Part shown: piece by piece, positions 25,984 to 34,803 of the stretch | How positions within the stretch are numbered: position 1 is the stretch's first letter | Layout: each line of letters starts with the position of its first letter | From: Methylomonas koyamae | GTDB lineage: Bacteria; Pseudomonadota; Gammaproteobacteria; Methylococcales; Methylomonadaceae | DNA length: 64,000 bases | Reading direction: 5' to 3' | NCBI RefSeq assembly: GCF_006483455.1 | Contig: NZ_PPPU01000036.1 | Span: forward strand, 31,299-95,298 | Translations under genes and position numbers: made by a program | The notes under the pieces: model-generated | What the model saw: only the letters and a program-made list of their open reading frames with translations | Databases searched by the model: none | Told to the model about the DNA's origin: nothing

Positions 25984-26934
25984 TTATCGCCACAAACCGC
26001 CGATTCGCCAGCGCGGCGCCCGCCGTACCGGAGTTACGCGGTAACCCAGTAACGGTGCATAGTCCAGCCAGTGACTCGGCGCCGCCGGCATCAAGGCCTG
26101 TAGCCGACGAATCCGTTCTTCGGTCGGCGGATGGGTGCGCAGCCAGGACGGTTCCGGGTTGCCCCAACCGGGAAACAACACGGCCAGCCAGCCCTTGCTG
26201 GCTTGTTCGATATGGGCCAGCGCTTGCGCCAAACCCAGCGGGTCGCCGGTCAGCAAGGCCGCATTCAAATCGGCGTCGTATTCGCGAGTACGGGACAAGC
26301 CCAGTTGCGCCAGCAGAGCCAAGTGCGGCGAAAACAACAATAGCAGTATCGCCGGCCAGTTAAACTCGAATACGACGTCGGCAAGCAGCATGGCCGGAAT
26401 ACTTAGCAGTAGAAACAACTGTCCTAAACTCGCAAACACCGCAGTGATGCGGCTAACCGCATCAGCCAGACTCATCACCCGCAAATCGTTGTTGGCAATA
26501 TGCGAGATTTCGTGGGCCAACACACCCGCCAGTTCTCGGGTCGATAGGCGCTGCAACAGGCTGTCGCTCAGCGCGATCGCCGATTGCTTGCGGCTGCCCA
26601 CGGCAAAGGCGTTGATGACCGGACTGGGGAAGAAGTAAGGCGTCGGTGCGCTGGGCAGTTCGGCACGTTCGGCCAGCGTTTCCAGCATTTGCCAAAGTAC
26701 CGGGGCTTCTTGCGGATAAATCGGCCGGGCCCGATAGAAACTCAAGGTCAGACGCCAAGCGGTGCTGGGTGTAATCAACAAACCGAAGCCGGCCGCCGCC
26801 AGGGCCATCCAGATACCGTCGTCGCCGAATAACAGACTGCCGGCCAGCGCGCAAATACCCAACAACGCGGCAACCAATAAAACGGTTTGCAGCCGATTCA
26901 GCCAGCGATGGCTGCGGCGAATAGCGCGATTCAT
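25984..26934 (-). CDS. M48-family membrane zinc metalloprotease (HtpX-like)
   Basis: 316 residues. Two N-terminal transmembrane helices (about 16-35 and 40-58), the zinc site HEISH (141-145, in GVLAHEISHIANND), two more hydrophobic segments (about 165-205) and the third-ligand region SRTREYDADLNAALL. The layout is that of HtpX/M48B proteases, which degrade misfolded membrane proteins. It follows cbpM by 2 bases, so it is part of a cbpA-cbpM-protease operon, consistent with a protein quality-control job. Confidence 0.9.
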   Translation of the reverse strand: MNRAIRRSHRWLNRLQTVLLVAALLGICALAGSLLFGDDGIWMALAAAGFGLLITPSTAWRLTLSFYRARPIYPQEAPVLWQMLETLAERAELPSAPTPYFFPSPVINAFAVGSRKQSAIALSDSLLQRLSTRELAGVLAHEISHIANNDLRVMSLADAVSRITAVFASLGQLFLLLSIPAMLLADVVFEFNWPAILLLLFSPHLALLAQLGLSRTREYDADLNAALLTGDPLGLAQALAHIEQASKGWLAVLFPGWGNPEPSWLRTHPPTEERIRRLQALMPAAPSHWLDYAPLLGYRVTPVRRAPRWRIGGLWR

Positions 26935-26936
26935 GA

Positions 26937-27248
26937 CTACTCCAAGCCGGCGCGGCGGAGACGACGCCGCAGGTCGTCGATTTCTTCCTGCATGTCGGCG
27001 ACCAGCGCCGCCAATTCCGGTATCGCCTCGAACTGGCGCTCAATGGCGGCGATACGCTTTACCCGCAGCAGCGTGGCACTGGAGAAGCGCCACTCTTCGC
27101 CGTGTCGGCTTGGCGTCAGCAAGCCCTCCGCAACGTGGTGGCTGATCCATTCGTGGTCCACCGCGGCCAACGCGGCAAGCTGCCGTAACGTCAGGCCGTG
27201 CTCTTCAAGAATGGCGTCTATGGCGATGGCGGTCAACGATCCGGACAT
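26937..27248 (-). CDS. cbpM: Chaperone modulator CbpM
   Basis: 103 residues. MerR-like winged-helix pattern (LTLRQLAALAAVDHEWISHHVAEGLL, then EEWRFSSATLLRVKRIAAIERQF) and a C-terminal coiled coil (LVADMQEEIDDLRRRLRRAGL). CbpM binds the J-domain of CbpA and inhibits its co-chaperone and DNA-binding activity. It lies 3 bases downstream of cbpA and 2 bases upstream of the protease gene. Confidence 0.9.
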   Translation of the reverse strand: MSGSLTAIAIDAILEEHGLTLRQLAALAAVDHEWISHHVAEGLLTPSRHGEEWRFSSATLLRVKRIAAIERQFEAIPELAALVADMQEEIDDLRRRLRRAGLE

Positions 27249-27251
27249 GGC

Positions 27252-28196
27252 TCAGCTCCCGTGTGCGGCGCGCGGATCGAAAGCCAATTCGCGCGCCATG
27301 GTTTGGTAAAGTTCTCTGGCTTTGGCGGTGTTGGCCGGCGGCAGCACCACGTGTATATCCAGCAGCAAATCGCCGGGCGTCGCGCTGGGGATGCCCTTAC
27401 CGCGCACGCGCAATTGCTGGCCGCTCTGGGTGCCCTCCGGAATCCGCACTTTCAATCCGGTCTCGAACAAATTGACCGGCAACACCGCGCCGAGTGCCGC
27501 TTCCCATGGCGTCACCGCCAAAGTCATATGCAGATTGTTACCGTCGACGCGCAATTGCGGATGCGGATTGAAATGGACTTCCAGCAACAGGTCGCCGGAC
27601 TTGCCGTTGCCCACGCCCGGCGAGCCCTGACCGGCCAGGCGAATGATCTGGCCTTCGTAGACGCCCCTGGGGATTTTGACGTTCAAGGTGCGGGTATTCA
27701 GTGTAACGTGGCCGCCGGCATCCATCGCCGGCACCCGCAGACTGATCTGACGGGTGGCGCCGCGGAAAGCATCCTCGATATCGAGCAACACTTTGGCATG
27801 ATGATCCTCGCCCTGGGCATGAAAACTACCGGCGTGAGCTTCGAACGGACCGCCGCGGCCGCGCGCGCCCATGCGACCGAACAACTGGCTGAAAAAATCG
27901 CCGAAATCCGCCGTATCGCCGCTGGAAAACTCGAAGCCGGCGTCCCAGTTCGGCGGCGGATGAAACTCCTGGCCGGAACGGTAACCACGGCCGAGTTGAT
28001 CGTAGGCCGCGCGTTTCTCGGTGTCGGACAAGACGGCATATGCCTCGTTAACTTCCTTCATCCGCGCTTCGGCATCCGGCTCTTTGGATATGTCCGGATG
28101 GTATTTACGGGCCAATTTACGGTAGGCCTTTTTGATATCCGCCAAAGCCGCATCGCGGCCGACGCCCAAAATCTGGTAATAATCTTTGTATTGCAC
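27252..28196 (-). CDS. cbpA: Curved-DNA-binding protein / DnaJ-like co-chaperone CbpA
   Basis: 314 residues. N-terminal J-domain (about 5-68) with HPD at 33-35 in [10 protein letters not shown], a Gly/Phe-containing linker, then the two beta C-terminal substrate-binding domains ([38 protein letters not shown]). There is no zinc-finger region, so it is CbpA rather than DnaJ. It stimulates DnaK and can coat curved DNA. First gene of the cbpA-cbpM-protease operon. Confidence 0.95.
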   Translation of the reverse strand: MQYKDYYQILGVGRDAALADIKKAYRKLARKYHPDISKEPDAEARMKEVNEAYAVLSDTEKRAAYDQLGRGYRSGQEFHPPPNWDAGFEFSSGDTADFGDFFSQLFGRMGARGRGGPFEAHAGSFHAQGEDHHAKVLLDIEDAFRGATRQISLRVPAMDAGGHVTLNTRTLNVKIPRGVYEGQIIRLAGQGSPGVGNGKSGDLLLEVHFNPHPQLRVDGNNLHMTLAVTPWEAALGAVLPVNLFETGLKVRIPEGTQSGQQLRVRGKGIPSATPGDLLLDIHVVLPPANTAKARELYQTMARELAFDPRAAHGS

Positions 28197-28426
28197 GCCA
28201 CGCCTCCAGTGACTGAAGCCGCCAAACTCAGCTGAGCCGGGTTCTTATAAACGATAGCGATCGGATGGACAATCGGCAAATGCAGACCACCCTCCTCCCG
28301 GCTCGATCATCGAGAAATGAAATGTCGGCCATTCGAATAAAAATCAAGAGCCTGGCTTGAAGCGCAAACGGCTTGAACCAATCGGATCAGCACCCATCTT
28401 ACGCAGCAATTCTTTTATCGATTTGA

Positions 28427-28432
28427 TAGAAT
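28427..28432 (+). promoter_or_regulatory. Likely -10 element of ssrA
   Basis: TAGAAT lies 9 bases upstream of the tmRNA 5' end (28442), the right distance for a sigma-70 -10 box. I do not see a convincing -35 hexamer at the proper spacing. The interval 28197-28426 shows no gene. Confidence 0.4.
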
Positions 28433-28441
28433 GAAGGTTCC

Positions 28442-28820
28442 GGGGGTGACATGGCTTCGACGTGGGTAGCAAAACCTCAGGTGCATGCCGAGCACAGTAC
28501 AGCTCGTAAAACCTACTGAAAACAAGTATTCGCAAACGACGAAAACTACTCAGTGGCCTTAGCAGCTTAAAACCTGCACCACTTCTCTGACCAGATGTAC
28601 TTATGCGTCTGGAGTCCTTTCGGGGACGCTCAGGGATCATATTACATAAGATCGCGCCAGGGCTTAGTTCGGAGCCTGAAGCGCTAAATCCAATCGAAAT
28701 CGCTGTTGATCCTCTTGGCCCGACGGGTAGTCAACAGTTAAATTAAAAGCGCGGGATAAGCATGTAGAGCTTGTGGCGGAGTGCTTGCGGACGGGGGTTC
28801 AATTCCCCCCACCTCCACCA
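28442..28820 (+). ncRNA. ssrA: Transfer-messenger RNA (tmRNA)
   Basis: One-piece tmRNA of 379 nt. The 5' end GGGGGTG pairs with CACCTCC before the discriminator A and CCA at 28818-28820 to form the acceptor stem (with one G-U pair). The 3' domain shows a T arm with GGTTCAATTCC. The mRNA part near 28534 reads GCA AAC GAC GAA AAC TAC TCA GTG GCC TTA GCA GCT TAA, giving the tag ANDENYSVALAA. tmRNA rescues stalled ribosomes and marks the unfinished protein for proteolysis. A terminator follows directly. Its 3' end is a well-known integration target, and a defence island begins just after it. Confidence 0.97.
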
Positions 28821-28828
28821 AATACAAG

Positions 28829-28857
28829 GGCTCGGATAATCTCCGGGCCTTTTTTTT
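28829..28857 (+). terminator. Rho-independent terminator of ssrA
   Basis: Stem GGCTCGGA/TCCGGGCC (one G-T wobble) around a TAATC loop, followed by eight T residues. Located 8 bases after the tmRNA CCA end. Confidence 0.9.
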
Positions 28858-28990
28858 GCCTGAAATCCCCGCACCACTCGGGTTCCGGGCATCTGTGTTC
28901 AGGGGAATCGGCACTGATGCAACTAACTGGTAGATTTTCAACGCTCGTTGCCGGCTCTGCTTATACCTGCTGAGCGCGGACGCCACGAAT

Positions 28991-29175
28991 CCTAAACCGT
29001 GGCTTATCGCCGAGGATGTCGCCCAGCACTTAGACGCGCTGGCGCGAACGCAAGGGATTACCGGCACGCAAAATTGGGCGACTTTGGAAATTTCAATTGT
29101 CTGAGGTCGATGAATGGGTGCGCGCGGGCGGCGCGAGTGAAAAGCAAGAGCCCGATTTACGGGAGAGCAATCGGC
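28991..29175 (+). pseudogene. Broken excisionase-type HTH gene upstream of hsdR
   Basis: One frame gives PKPWLIAEDVAQHL (28994-29032) and a second frame continues TRWRERKGLPARKIGRLWKF then QLSEVDEWVRAGGASEKQEP (about 29034-29150). Together they match the MerR/excisionase-like helix-turn-helix proteins ('PWLsveeiAehLgvs...iyrWie.kglPa.rvGrlWKF...evdeWv') that often precede type I restriction operons. The part expected between QHL and RW, about 8-10 codons, is missing and the frame changes, so the gene is broken; no start codon is evident. The rest of 28858-28990 shows nothing. Confidence 0.65.
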
Positions 29176-29176
29176 C

Positions 29177-31615
29177 ATGGACAAATATCAACTCAGTGAG
29201 CGCGACATATGCACTAAGTTCATTACGCCTTCCATCGTACAGGCGGGTTGGCAACAGCATCAATTTCGCGAAGAAGTCAATCTCACCAATGGTCGCGTGA
29301 TGGTGCGCGGCAAGCTGGCCGCGCGCATCAAAAACCCGGAAGTCAAAGGTGGACCTAAACGTGCCGATTACGTGCTGTATGCCAGACCAAACGTCCCAAT
29401 CGCCGTCGTCGAAGCCAAACAGGCCAAGTTTTCGATTGGGCATGGCATGCAACAGGCCTTAGCCTATGCAGAAATGCTGGATGCACCGTTTGCCATCAGC
29501 AGCAACGGCGACGGTTTTCTGTTGCACGACCGCACCGGTCTCACCCAACCAGTGGAACGCGAACTGCAACTCAACGGTTTCCCCTCATTGGATGATCTGT
29601 GGCCCTTGTACCAGGAATGGAAAGGACTGGCCGCTCCCGAAGCAATCAAACTCGTTGAGCAGCCTTTCCATACTGACGGCAGCGGTAAGGAACCCCGCTA
29701 TTACCAACGCGTGGCGATTAATCGTGCCATAGAGGCAGTCGCCAAAGGGCAGCAACGCGTGCTGCTGGTTATGGCCACCGGCACCGGCAAGACCTACACC
29801 GCGTTCCAGATTATCTGGCGACTGTGGAAAGCCAAATCCAAAAAGCGCATCCTGTTCCTGGCCGACCGCAATATCCTGGTTGACCAAACCATGCAGCAAG
29901 ACTTTGCCCCGTTCGGCGAAGTGATGCACAAGGTCACCAATCGCGAAGTCAAGAAAAACTATGAAATCTACCTGGCACTTTATCAAGCAGTAACGGGCAA
30001 AGAAGAATGGAAGCAAATCTATCGCCAGTTTCCGGCCGACTTCTTTGATCTGGTCGTCATTGACGAATGCCACCGTGGCAGTGCCGCAGAAGACTCCGCG
30101 TGGCGCGAGGTGCTCGCCTACTTCAACACCGCCACGCACTTGGGTCTCACCGCCACGCCCAAAGAAACCAGAGACGTTAGTAATACCACCTATTTTGGCG
30201 ATCCGGTTTACACCTACTCGCTAAAGCAGGGGATTGAAGACGGATTCCTCGCGCCGTACAAAGTCGTCCGTATAGCCACAGATGTCGATGCGGTTGGCTA
30301 CACCCCGGAGAAAGGCAAGTCCGACAAACTCGGCCAAACCGTGGAACAGCGGCAATACAACACCAAGGACTTCGACCGCAATCTGGTGTTGGAAAAGCGA
30401 ACCCAATTGGTCGCCAGCAAGGTATGGGAATATCTCAAGGCCACCGATCCATTGGCCAAGACCATAGTATTCTGCGACGATCAGGATCACGCAGAACGTA
30501 TGCGCCAAGAGCTGGTCAAGATCATCCCGGCTGCCGCCAGCAATCGTCGTTATGTCATGCGTATTACCGGCGACGACAACGAAGGCAAAGCCCAGCTCTC
30601 TTACTTCATCGACAATGACGAGCTCTATCCTGTCATCGCCACCACGTCCAAACTGCTCACGACCGGCGTGGATGCCAAGACTTGCAAGTTGATCGTACTG
30701 GACCAAAACATCAACTCGATGACCGAGTTCAAGCAGATCATCGGCCGAGGCACCCGCCTGCGCGAGGACTACCAGAAGCTCTACTTCACCATCATGGACT
30801 TTAAAGGCGCAACCCGCTTGTTCGCTGACCCGGATTTCGATGGCGAACCGGTAGTGATCTACGAACCTAAACCTGACGAACCCGTGGTACCGCCGGAGCT
30901 GATCGAACCGCAGGGTATCAGCGATCCCGAACCGCCCCCCTATACCCCAACCCCAACGAGCGGTGACGATACAGAACCCGCCGACGTCGCTGGCGGCGTT
31001 ATTAGCGCGGAAGGTCGGGTCAAGTACGTCATCGACGACGTGAACGTGCGCGTGGCGGTCGAACGCTCCCAGTATTTGGACGCCGACGGCAAGCTCATCA
31101 CTGAGGACTACCGTGTTCTACTCAAGGAGGACATCAAAAAAGCACTGCAAGCCGAATTCGGTACCATGACCGACTTCCTGCGCCGCTGGAACGGTGCCGA
31201 ACGCAAGCAGGCCGTACTCGAAGAGCTGGCCGAACACGGTGTACCGCTGGAAATCCTCCAGCAGGCGGTGGCCAACGGCAGTGAGCTGGATGTTTTTGAC
31301 CTGGTGGCCCACGTCGCTTTCGACCAAAAACCGCTCACCCGTCGCGAGCGGGCCAACAACGTCAAGAAGCGCGATGTATTTGGCAAGTACGGCGAGCAGG
31401 CCCGCGCCGTGCTCGAAGCCCTGCTCGACAAATTCGCCGATCACGGCGTGCAAGACATTGAAGACGCCAAGGTGCTGGAATTGCCGCCCTTCGACCAGTT
31501 CGGCAGCAAAACCCAAATCCGCCGCGGTATCTTCGGCAGCGTGGAGCAATACAGCCAAGCCGTGCACGAGCTTGAACAAGCTCTCTACGACATTCCTTTA
31601 CAAAAACAGGCGTAA
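29177..31615 (+). CDS. hsdR: Type I restriction enzyme R subunit
   Basis: 812 residues, ATG 29177 preceded by GGGAG. N-terminal nuclease region (about 1-150) with the PD-(E/D)xK-like elements KRADYVLY and AVVEAKQAKF; helicase core with Walker A VMATGTGKT (about 197-205), Walker B/DECH box VVIDECHRG (about 292-300), LGLTATPKE, and motif VI-like IIGRGTRLRED. Length and motif set fit the EcoEI-type HsdR. It translocates and cuts DNA lacking the methylation pattern set by HsdM/HsdS. First intact gene of the defence operon; hsdM follows after 33 bases. Confidence 0.95.
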   Translation: MDKYQLSERDICTKFITPSIVQAGWQQHQFREEVNLTNGRVMVRGKLAARIKNPEVKGGPKRADYVLYARPNVPIAVVEAKQAKFSIGHGMQQALAYAEMLDAPFAISSNGDGFLLHDRTGLTQPVERELQLNGFPSLDDLWPLYQEWKGLAAPEAIKLVEQPFHTDGSGKEPRYYQRVAINRAIEAVAKGQQRVLLVMATGTGKTYTAFQIIWRLWKAKSKKRILFLADRNILVDQTMQQDFAPFGEVMHKVTNREVKKNYEIYLALYQAVTGKEEWKQIYRQFPADFFDLVVIDECHRGSAAEDSAWREVLAYFNTATHLGLTATPKETRDVSNTTYFGDPVYTYSLKQGIEDGFLAPYKVVRIATDVDAVGYTPEKGKSDKLGQTVEQRQYNTKDFDRNLVLEKRTQLVASKVWEYLKATDPLAKTIVFCDDQDHAERMRQELVKIIPAAASNRRYVMRITGDDNEGKAQLSYFIDNDELYPVIATTSKLLTTGVDAKTCKLIVLDQNINSMTEFKQIIGRGTRLREDYQKLYFTIMDFKGATRLFADPDFDGEPVVIYEPKPDEPVVPPELIEPQGISDPEPPPYTPTPTSGDDTEPADVAGGVISAEGRVKYVIDDVNVRVAVERSQYLDADGKLITEDYRVLLKEDIKKALQAEFGTMTDFLRRWNGAERKQAVLEELAEHGVPLEILQQAVANGSELDVFDLVAHVAFDQKPLTRRERANNVKKRDVFGKYGEQARAVLEALLDKFADHGVQDIEDAKVLELPPFDQFGSKTQIRRGIFGSVEQYSQAVHELEQALYDIPLQKQA

Positions 31616-31648
31616 CCGAAGCGCCGGATTAGTAATACGACATACCGA

Positions 31649-33436
31649 ATGAATCTGAGCAGCACCATCAAATCCATCCAGGACATCATGCGCAAGGACG
31701 ACGGCGTCGACGGCGATGCCCAACGCCTCGGCCAGCTGACCTGGATGCTATTCCTTAAAGTATTCGACCAACGCGAAGAGGAATGGGAAGACGACAATGC
31801 CGACTATCAATCGCCCTTGCCAGAGCGCTTCCGCTGGCGGAATTGGGCAGCCTACAAAGCCGATCACGAAGGCAAGAAAAAACCGCAAATTGCCGCCAGC
31901 GATTTGATCGGCTTCGTCAACAACGAACTGTTCCCAGCGCTGAAAGACCAGATCGACGCCGACCGCAGTTCCCAGCATAAGGTCATCCGCGAAGTCTTCC
32001 GCGACGCCAACAACTATATGAAATCCGGCCCGCAGATGTTGGCCGTGATCGAGAAGCTGGAAGATGCCATCAACTTCCACGAGTTCACAACACGCTCGCA
32101 ACTCGGAAAAGTGTACGAACAATTGCTCAACGACCTGCGTGGTGCAGGCAATGCAGGCGAGTTCTACACCCCGCGCGCCATTACAGAATTCATGGCGGAT
32201 CGTGTCAACCCGCGTCTGGATAAACGCGAAACCGTGATGGACCCGGCTTGCGGTACCGGCGGCTTTTTGACCGCCGCCATTGACCATTTCCGAAATCAGC
32301 GCACCACCAAATCCGGCGCCGAAGACCAGCGCGCCATCGAAGCGCTGATCCACGGCATTGAAAAGAAGCAGTTACCCCACCTGCTGTGCACTACCAACAT
32401 GCTGTTGCACGGCATCGACGTGCCCAGCCAGATTGAGCACAAAAACACCCTGGGCATCGGCTGGAACGAATGGAACGCCAACGACAAGGTCGATTGCATC
32501 ATCACCAACCCGCCCTTTGGCGGTTACGAAGATGATGGCGTCGGCAGCGACTACCCCGCCGACCTGCGCACGCGGGAAACCGCCGACATGTTCATGGCGC
32601 TCATCATCAAGAAGCTGCTGAAAGAAAACGGCCGCGCCGCCGTGGTGCTGCCCGATGGCTTCCTGTTTGGCGATGGCATCAAAGGCACCTTGAAAAAACT
32701 GCTGTTACAAGAGTGCAAGCTGCATACGATTATTCGCCTGCCCAAAGGCGTATTTGCGCCCTACACCACCATCAAGACCAACCTGTTGTTCTTTACCAAA
32801 GGTGCCAGGGTGGATGATGGCAGCGAGCACTTCCATACCGACACCATCTGGTTCTACGAACACCCCTACCCGGCAGGCTACAAGAGCTATTCCAAGACCA
32901 AGCCGATCCGCTTGGAGGAATTCAAACCGGAACAAGAATGGTGGGGCAGCGAAGACAACAATTTTGCCGATCGAGCGGAAAATGAATTTGCCTGGAAGGT
33001 AGACTTTAAAACCAAGCGCGAACAAGCCGAAGCGGCCGCAAAGCCGCATTGGCAACGTGCCGAAGAATTGAACAACGCCGCTGCCAACCTGGAGAACGAA
33101 GCCGGCGATTTGCGCAAAAGCCTGGTCGGCACCACCGACACGGCCTACCGCGCAAAGATCGACACCCAAATTGCCGAGCTGCGCGCCAAGGCCGAACCGC
33201 TACGCCTGCAAGCCCGTGATGCCCAAGCCGCGGGCGACCGCCTCTACTGGCCGATCTTCAATCTCGACATCAAGAACCCCAACGCCCCGGAAGCAGAAAC
33301 CCACGACCCGGACCTGCTGCTGGAGAAATACAAAAAGCTGCTGGGCGAAATCGAAGAAACCGAAAACCAGCTCAAGAGCGAACTGGCCGCCGCGCTGGCA
33401 CATCATTTCACGAACCAGGAGGCGGCTGATGCCTGA
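31649..33436 (+). CDS. hsdM: Type I restriction-modification DNA methyltransferase (M subunit)
   Basis: 595 residues. Helical N-terminal domain (IQDIMRKDDGVDGDAQRLGQ), SAM-binding motif I DPACGTGGFLTAA (about 198-210), the catalytic NPPFGGYEDD (about 288) of N6-adenine methyltransferases, and LPDGFLFGDG. The C-terminus has an extra coiled coil (residues about 450-530, REQAEAAAKPHWQRAEELN). It methylates adenine at sites chosen by HsdS. The last 8 bases overlap the DUF1016 gene. Confidence 0.95.
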   Translation: MNLSSTIKSIQDIMRKDDGVDGDAQRLGQLTWMLFLKVFDQREEEWEDDNADYQSPLPERFRWRNWAAYKADHEGKKKPQIAASDLIGFVNNELFPALKDQIDADRSSQHKVIREVFRDANNYMKSGPQMLAVIEKLEDAINFHEFTTRSQLGKVYEQLLNDLRGAGNAGEFYTPRAITEFMADRVNPRLDKRETVMDPACGTGGFLTAAIDHFRNQRTTKSGAEDQRAIEALIHGIEKKQLPHLLCTTNMLLHGIDVPSQIEHKNTLGIGWNEWNANDKVDCIITNPPFGGYEDDGVGSDYPADLRTRETADMFMALIIKKLLKENGRAAVVLPDGFLFGDGIKGTLKKLLLQECKLHTIIRLPKGVFAPYTTIKTNLLFFTKGARVDDGSEHFHTDTIWFYEHPYPAGYKSYSKTKPIRLEEFKPEQEWWGSEDNNFADRAENEFAWKVDFKTKREQAEAAAKPHWQRAEELNNAAANLENEAGDLRKSLVGTTDTAYRAKIDTQIAELRAKAEPLRLQARDAQAAGDRLYWPIFNLDIKNPNAPEAETHDPDLLLEKYKKLLGEIEETENQLKSELAAALAHHFTNQEAADA

Positions 33437-34478
33437 TATCGTACCGCTGCCGCCGGACTATGCCGACTGGCTTGCCGAGCTGAAAACACGCATTCACAGC
33501 GCCCAGCAACGTGCCACCCTGGCGGTCAACCGGGAACTGGTTCTGCTCTATTGGCAGATCGGGCGTGACATTCTGGCGCGCCAGGCACAGCAGGGCTGGG
33601 GGGCCAAGGTGATCGAGCGGCTGGCGCAGGACCTGCGCGCGGCCTTTCCGGACATGAAAGGCTTTTCCCCCCGCAACCTCAAGTACATGCGCGCCTTTGC
33701 CGAGGCCTGGCCGGATGCCGAATTTGTGCAAGCGGTGCTTGCACAATTGCCCTGGTACCACCAGTTGGCGCTGCTGGACAAACTGCCCGATGCAGAAGCC
33801 CGTTGTTGGTATGCGGCCAAGGCAATAGAACACAACTGGTCGCGCAATGTACTGGTGATGCACATTGAAACCCGCTTGCAAGCACGCAGCGGCGCGGCGC
33901 TGACCAACTTTCCGGCAAGCTTGCCCAAGCCCCTGTCCGACCTGGCGCGCGAATCGCTCAAAGATCCCTACCGCTTCGATTTTTTGGGCTTGACGGACGA
34001 GGCGCAGGAACGCGAAGTTGAACACGCTCTGGTCAAGCACGTCACCCGGTTTCTGCTGGAACTGGGTGCAGGCTTTGCCTTTGTCGGGCGGCAGGTGCTG
34101 CTGAATGTGGGGGGCGACGAGTTTTTCATCGACCTGTTGTTCTACCACCTGAAACTGCGCTGCTATGTGGTGATTGAACTCAAAGGCGGCAAATTCAAGC
34201 CCGAACATCTGGGGCAACTCGGCTTTTACCTCACCGCCGTGGACATGCAGATCAAGGCCGAGCAGGACAACCCCACCATTGGCCTGCTGCTATGCAAAAG
34301 CAAGAACAAAGTCGTCGCCGAATACGCGCTGCGCGACACCGCCCAACCCATGGGCGTAGCGGAATATCAACTGATCGAGTCGCTGCCCGCCGAACTGCAG
34401 ACCAGCCTGCCCAGTATTGAGCAAATCGAGCAAGCCCTGGCTGACGAAGCGCGGGCATCCGAGGATGACCATGTGTAA
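33429..34478 (+). CDS. DUF1016 (YhcG-like) PDDEXK nuclease
   Basis: 349 residues from ATG 33429, overlapping the hsdM stop by 8 bases; the frame is open further upstream inside hsdM, so this start is preferred. N-terminal DUF1016_N helical region (LVLLYWQIGRDILARQAQQGWG, FPDMKGFSPRNLKYMRAFAE) and C-terminal nuclease core (EFFIDLLFYHLKLRCYVVIELK, with catalytic D...ELK). These proteins are frequent passengers between hsdM and hsdS and are thought to be accessory nucleases in phage defence. The role in this operon is not known. Confidence 0.9.
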   Translation: MPDIVPLPPDYADWLAELKTRIHSAQQRATLAVNRELVLLYWQIGRDILARQAQQGWGAKVIERLAQDLRAAFPDMKGFSPRNLKYMRAFAEAWPDAEFVQAVLAQLPWYHQLALLDKLPDAEARCWYAAKAIEHNWSRNVLVMHIETRLQARSGAALTNFPASLPKPLSDLARESLKDPYRFDFLGLTDEAQEREVEHALVKHVTRFLLELGAGFAFVGRQVLLNVGGDEFFIDLLFYHLKLRCYVVIELKGGKFKPEHLGQLGFYLTAVDMQIKAEQDNPTIGLLLCKSKNKVVAEYALRDTAQPMGVAEYQLIESLPAELQTSLPSIEQIEQALADEARASEDDHV

Positions 34479-34803
34479 CCTACCTAAGACGCCGTTTACC
34501 GGCCGACCGCTGGCAGCCCCCCTCTTTGCCGAAGTGAAAGAAGGCGGGTACGCCGCCTGCAGAATGCCGATTGCCTCCGCTCTGAGGAGACAATCGGCAC
34601 AGAGCCTCATGCGCTACAGCAGCATCCACGGCGCCGAATGTCTCAGCAGCCAGCCTCCCAGCGAGATGCTGCAAGCCAAACTGCATGAAGCCAACGCCCG
34701 CTCACGCGCCCGGCTGGAAAATCGTGAAGTCGGTCATTCCCGCGAAGGCGGGAATCCAGAACACGATGCCCAGCCAGACAACCCCAATGAGGAGCAAGTC
34801 TGA
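34467..34803 (+). CDS. Possible small ORF filling the spacer before hsdS
   Basis: 112-codon frame from ATG 34467 (inside the end of the DUF1016 gene) to TGA 34801-34803, which overlaps the hsdS ATG by one base. The coupling at both ends is gene-like. However, the sequence (PLAAPLFAEVKEGGYAACRM, EVGHSREGGNPEHDAQ) is of low quality, resembles no family I know, and contains the translation of a dispersed palindromic repeat. It may be a spacer remnant rather than a gene. Confidence 0.3.
34736..34755. repeat. Palindromic intergenic repeat (ATTCCCGC/GCGGGAAT)
   Basis: Perfect 8-bp inverted repeat ATTCCCGC-GAAG-GCGGGAAT inside the DUF1016-hsdS spacer, with the familiar 'cattcccgcgaaggcggg' wording of dispersed repeats in many Proteobacteria (translated as SREGGNP). 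It would form a stable hairpin in the operon mRNA. Only this copy was noticed in the window. Confidence 0.65.
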
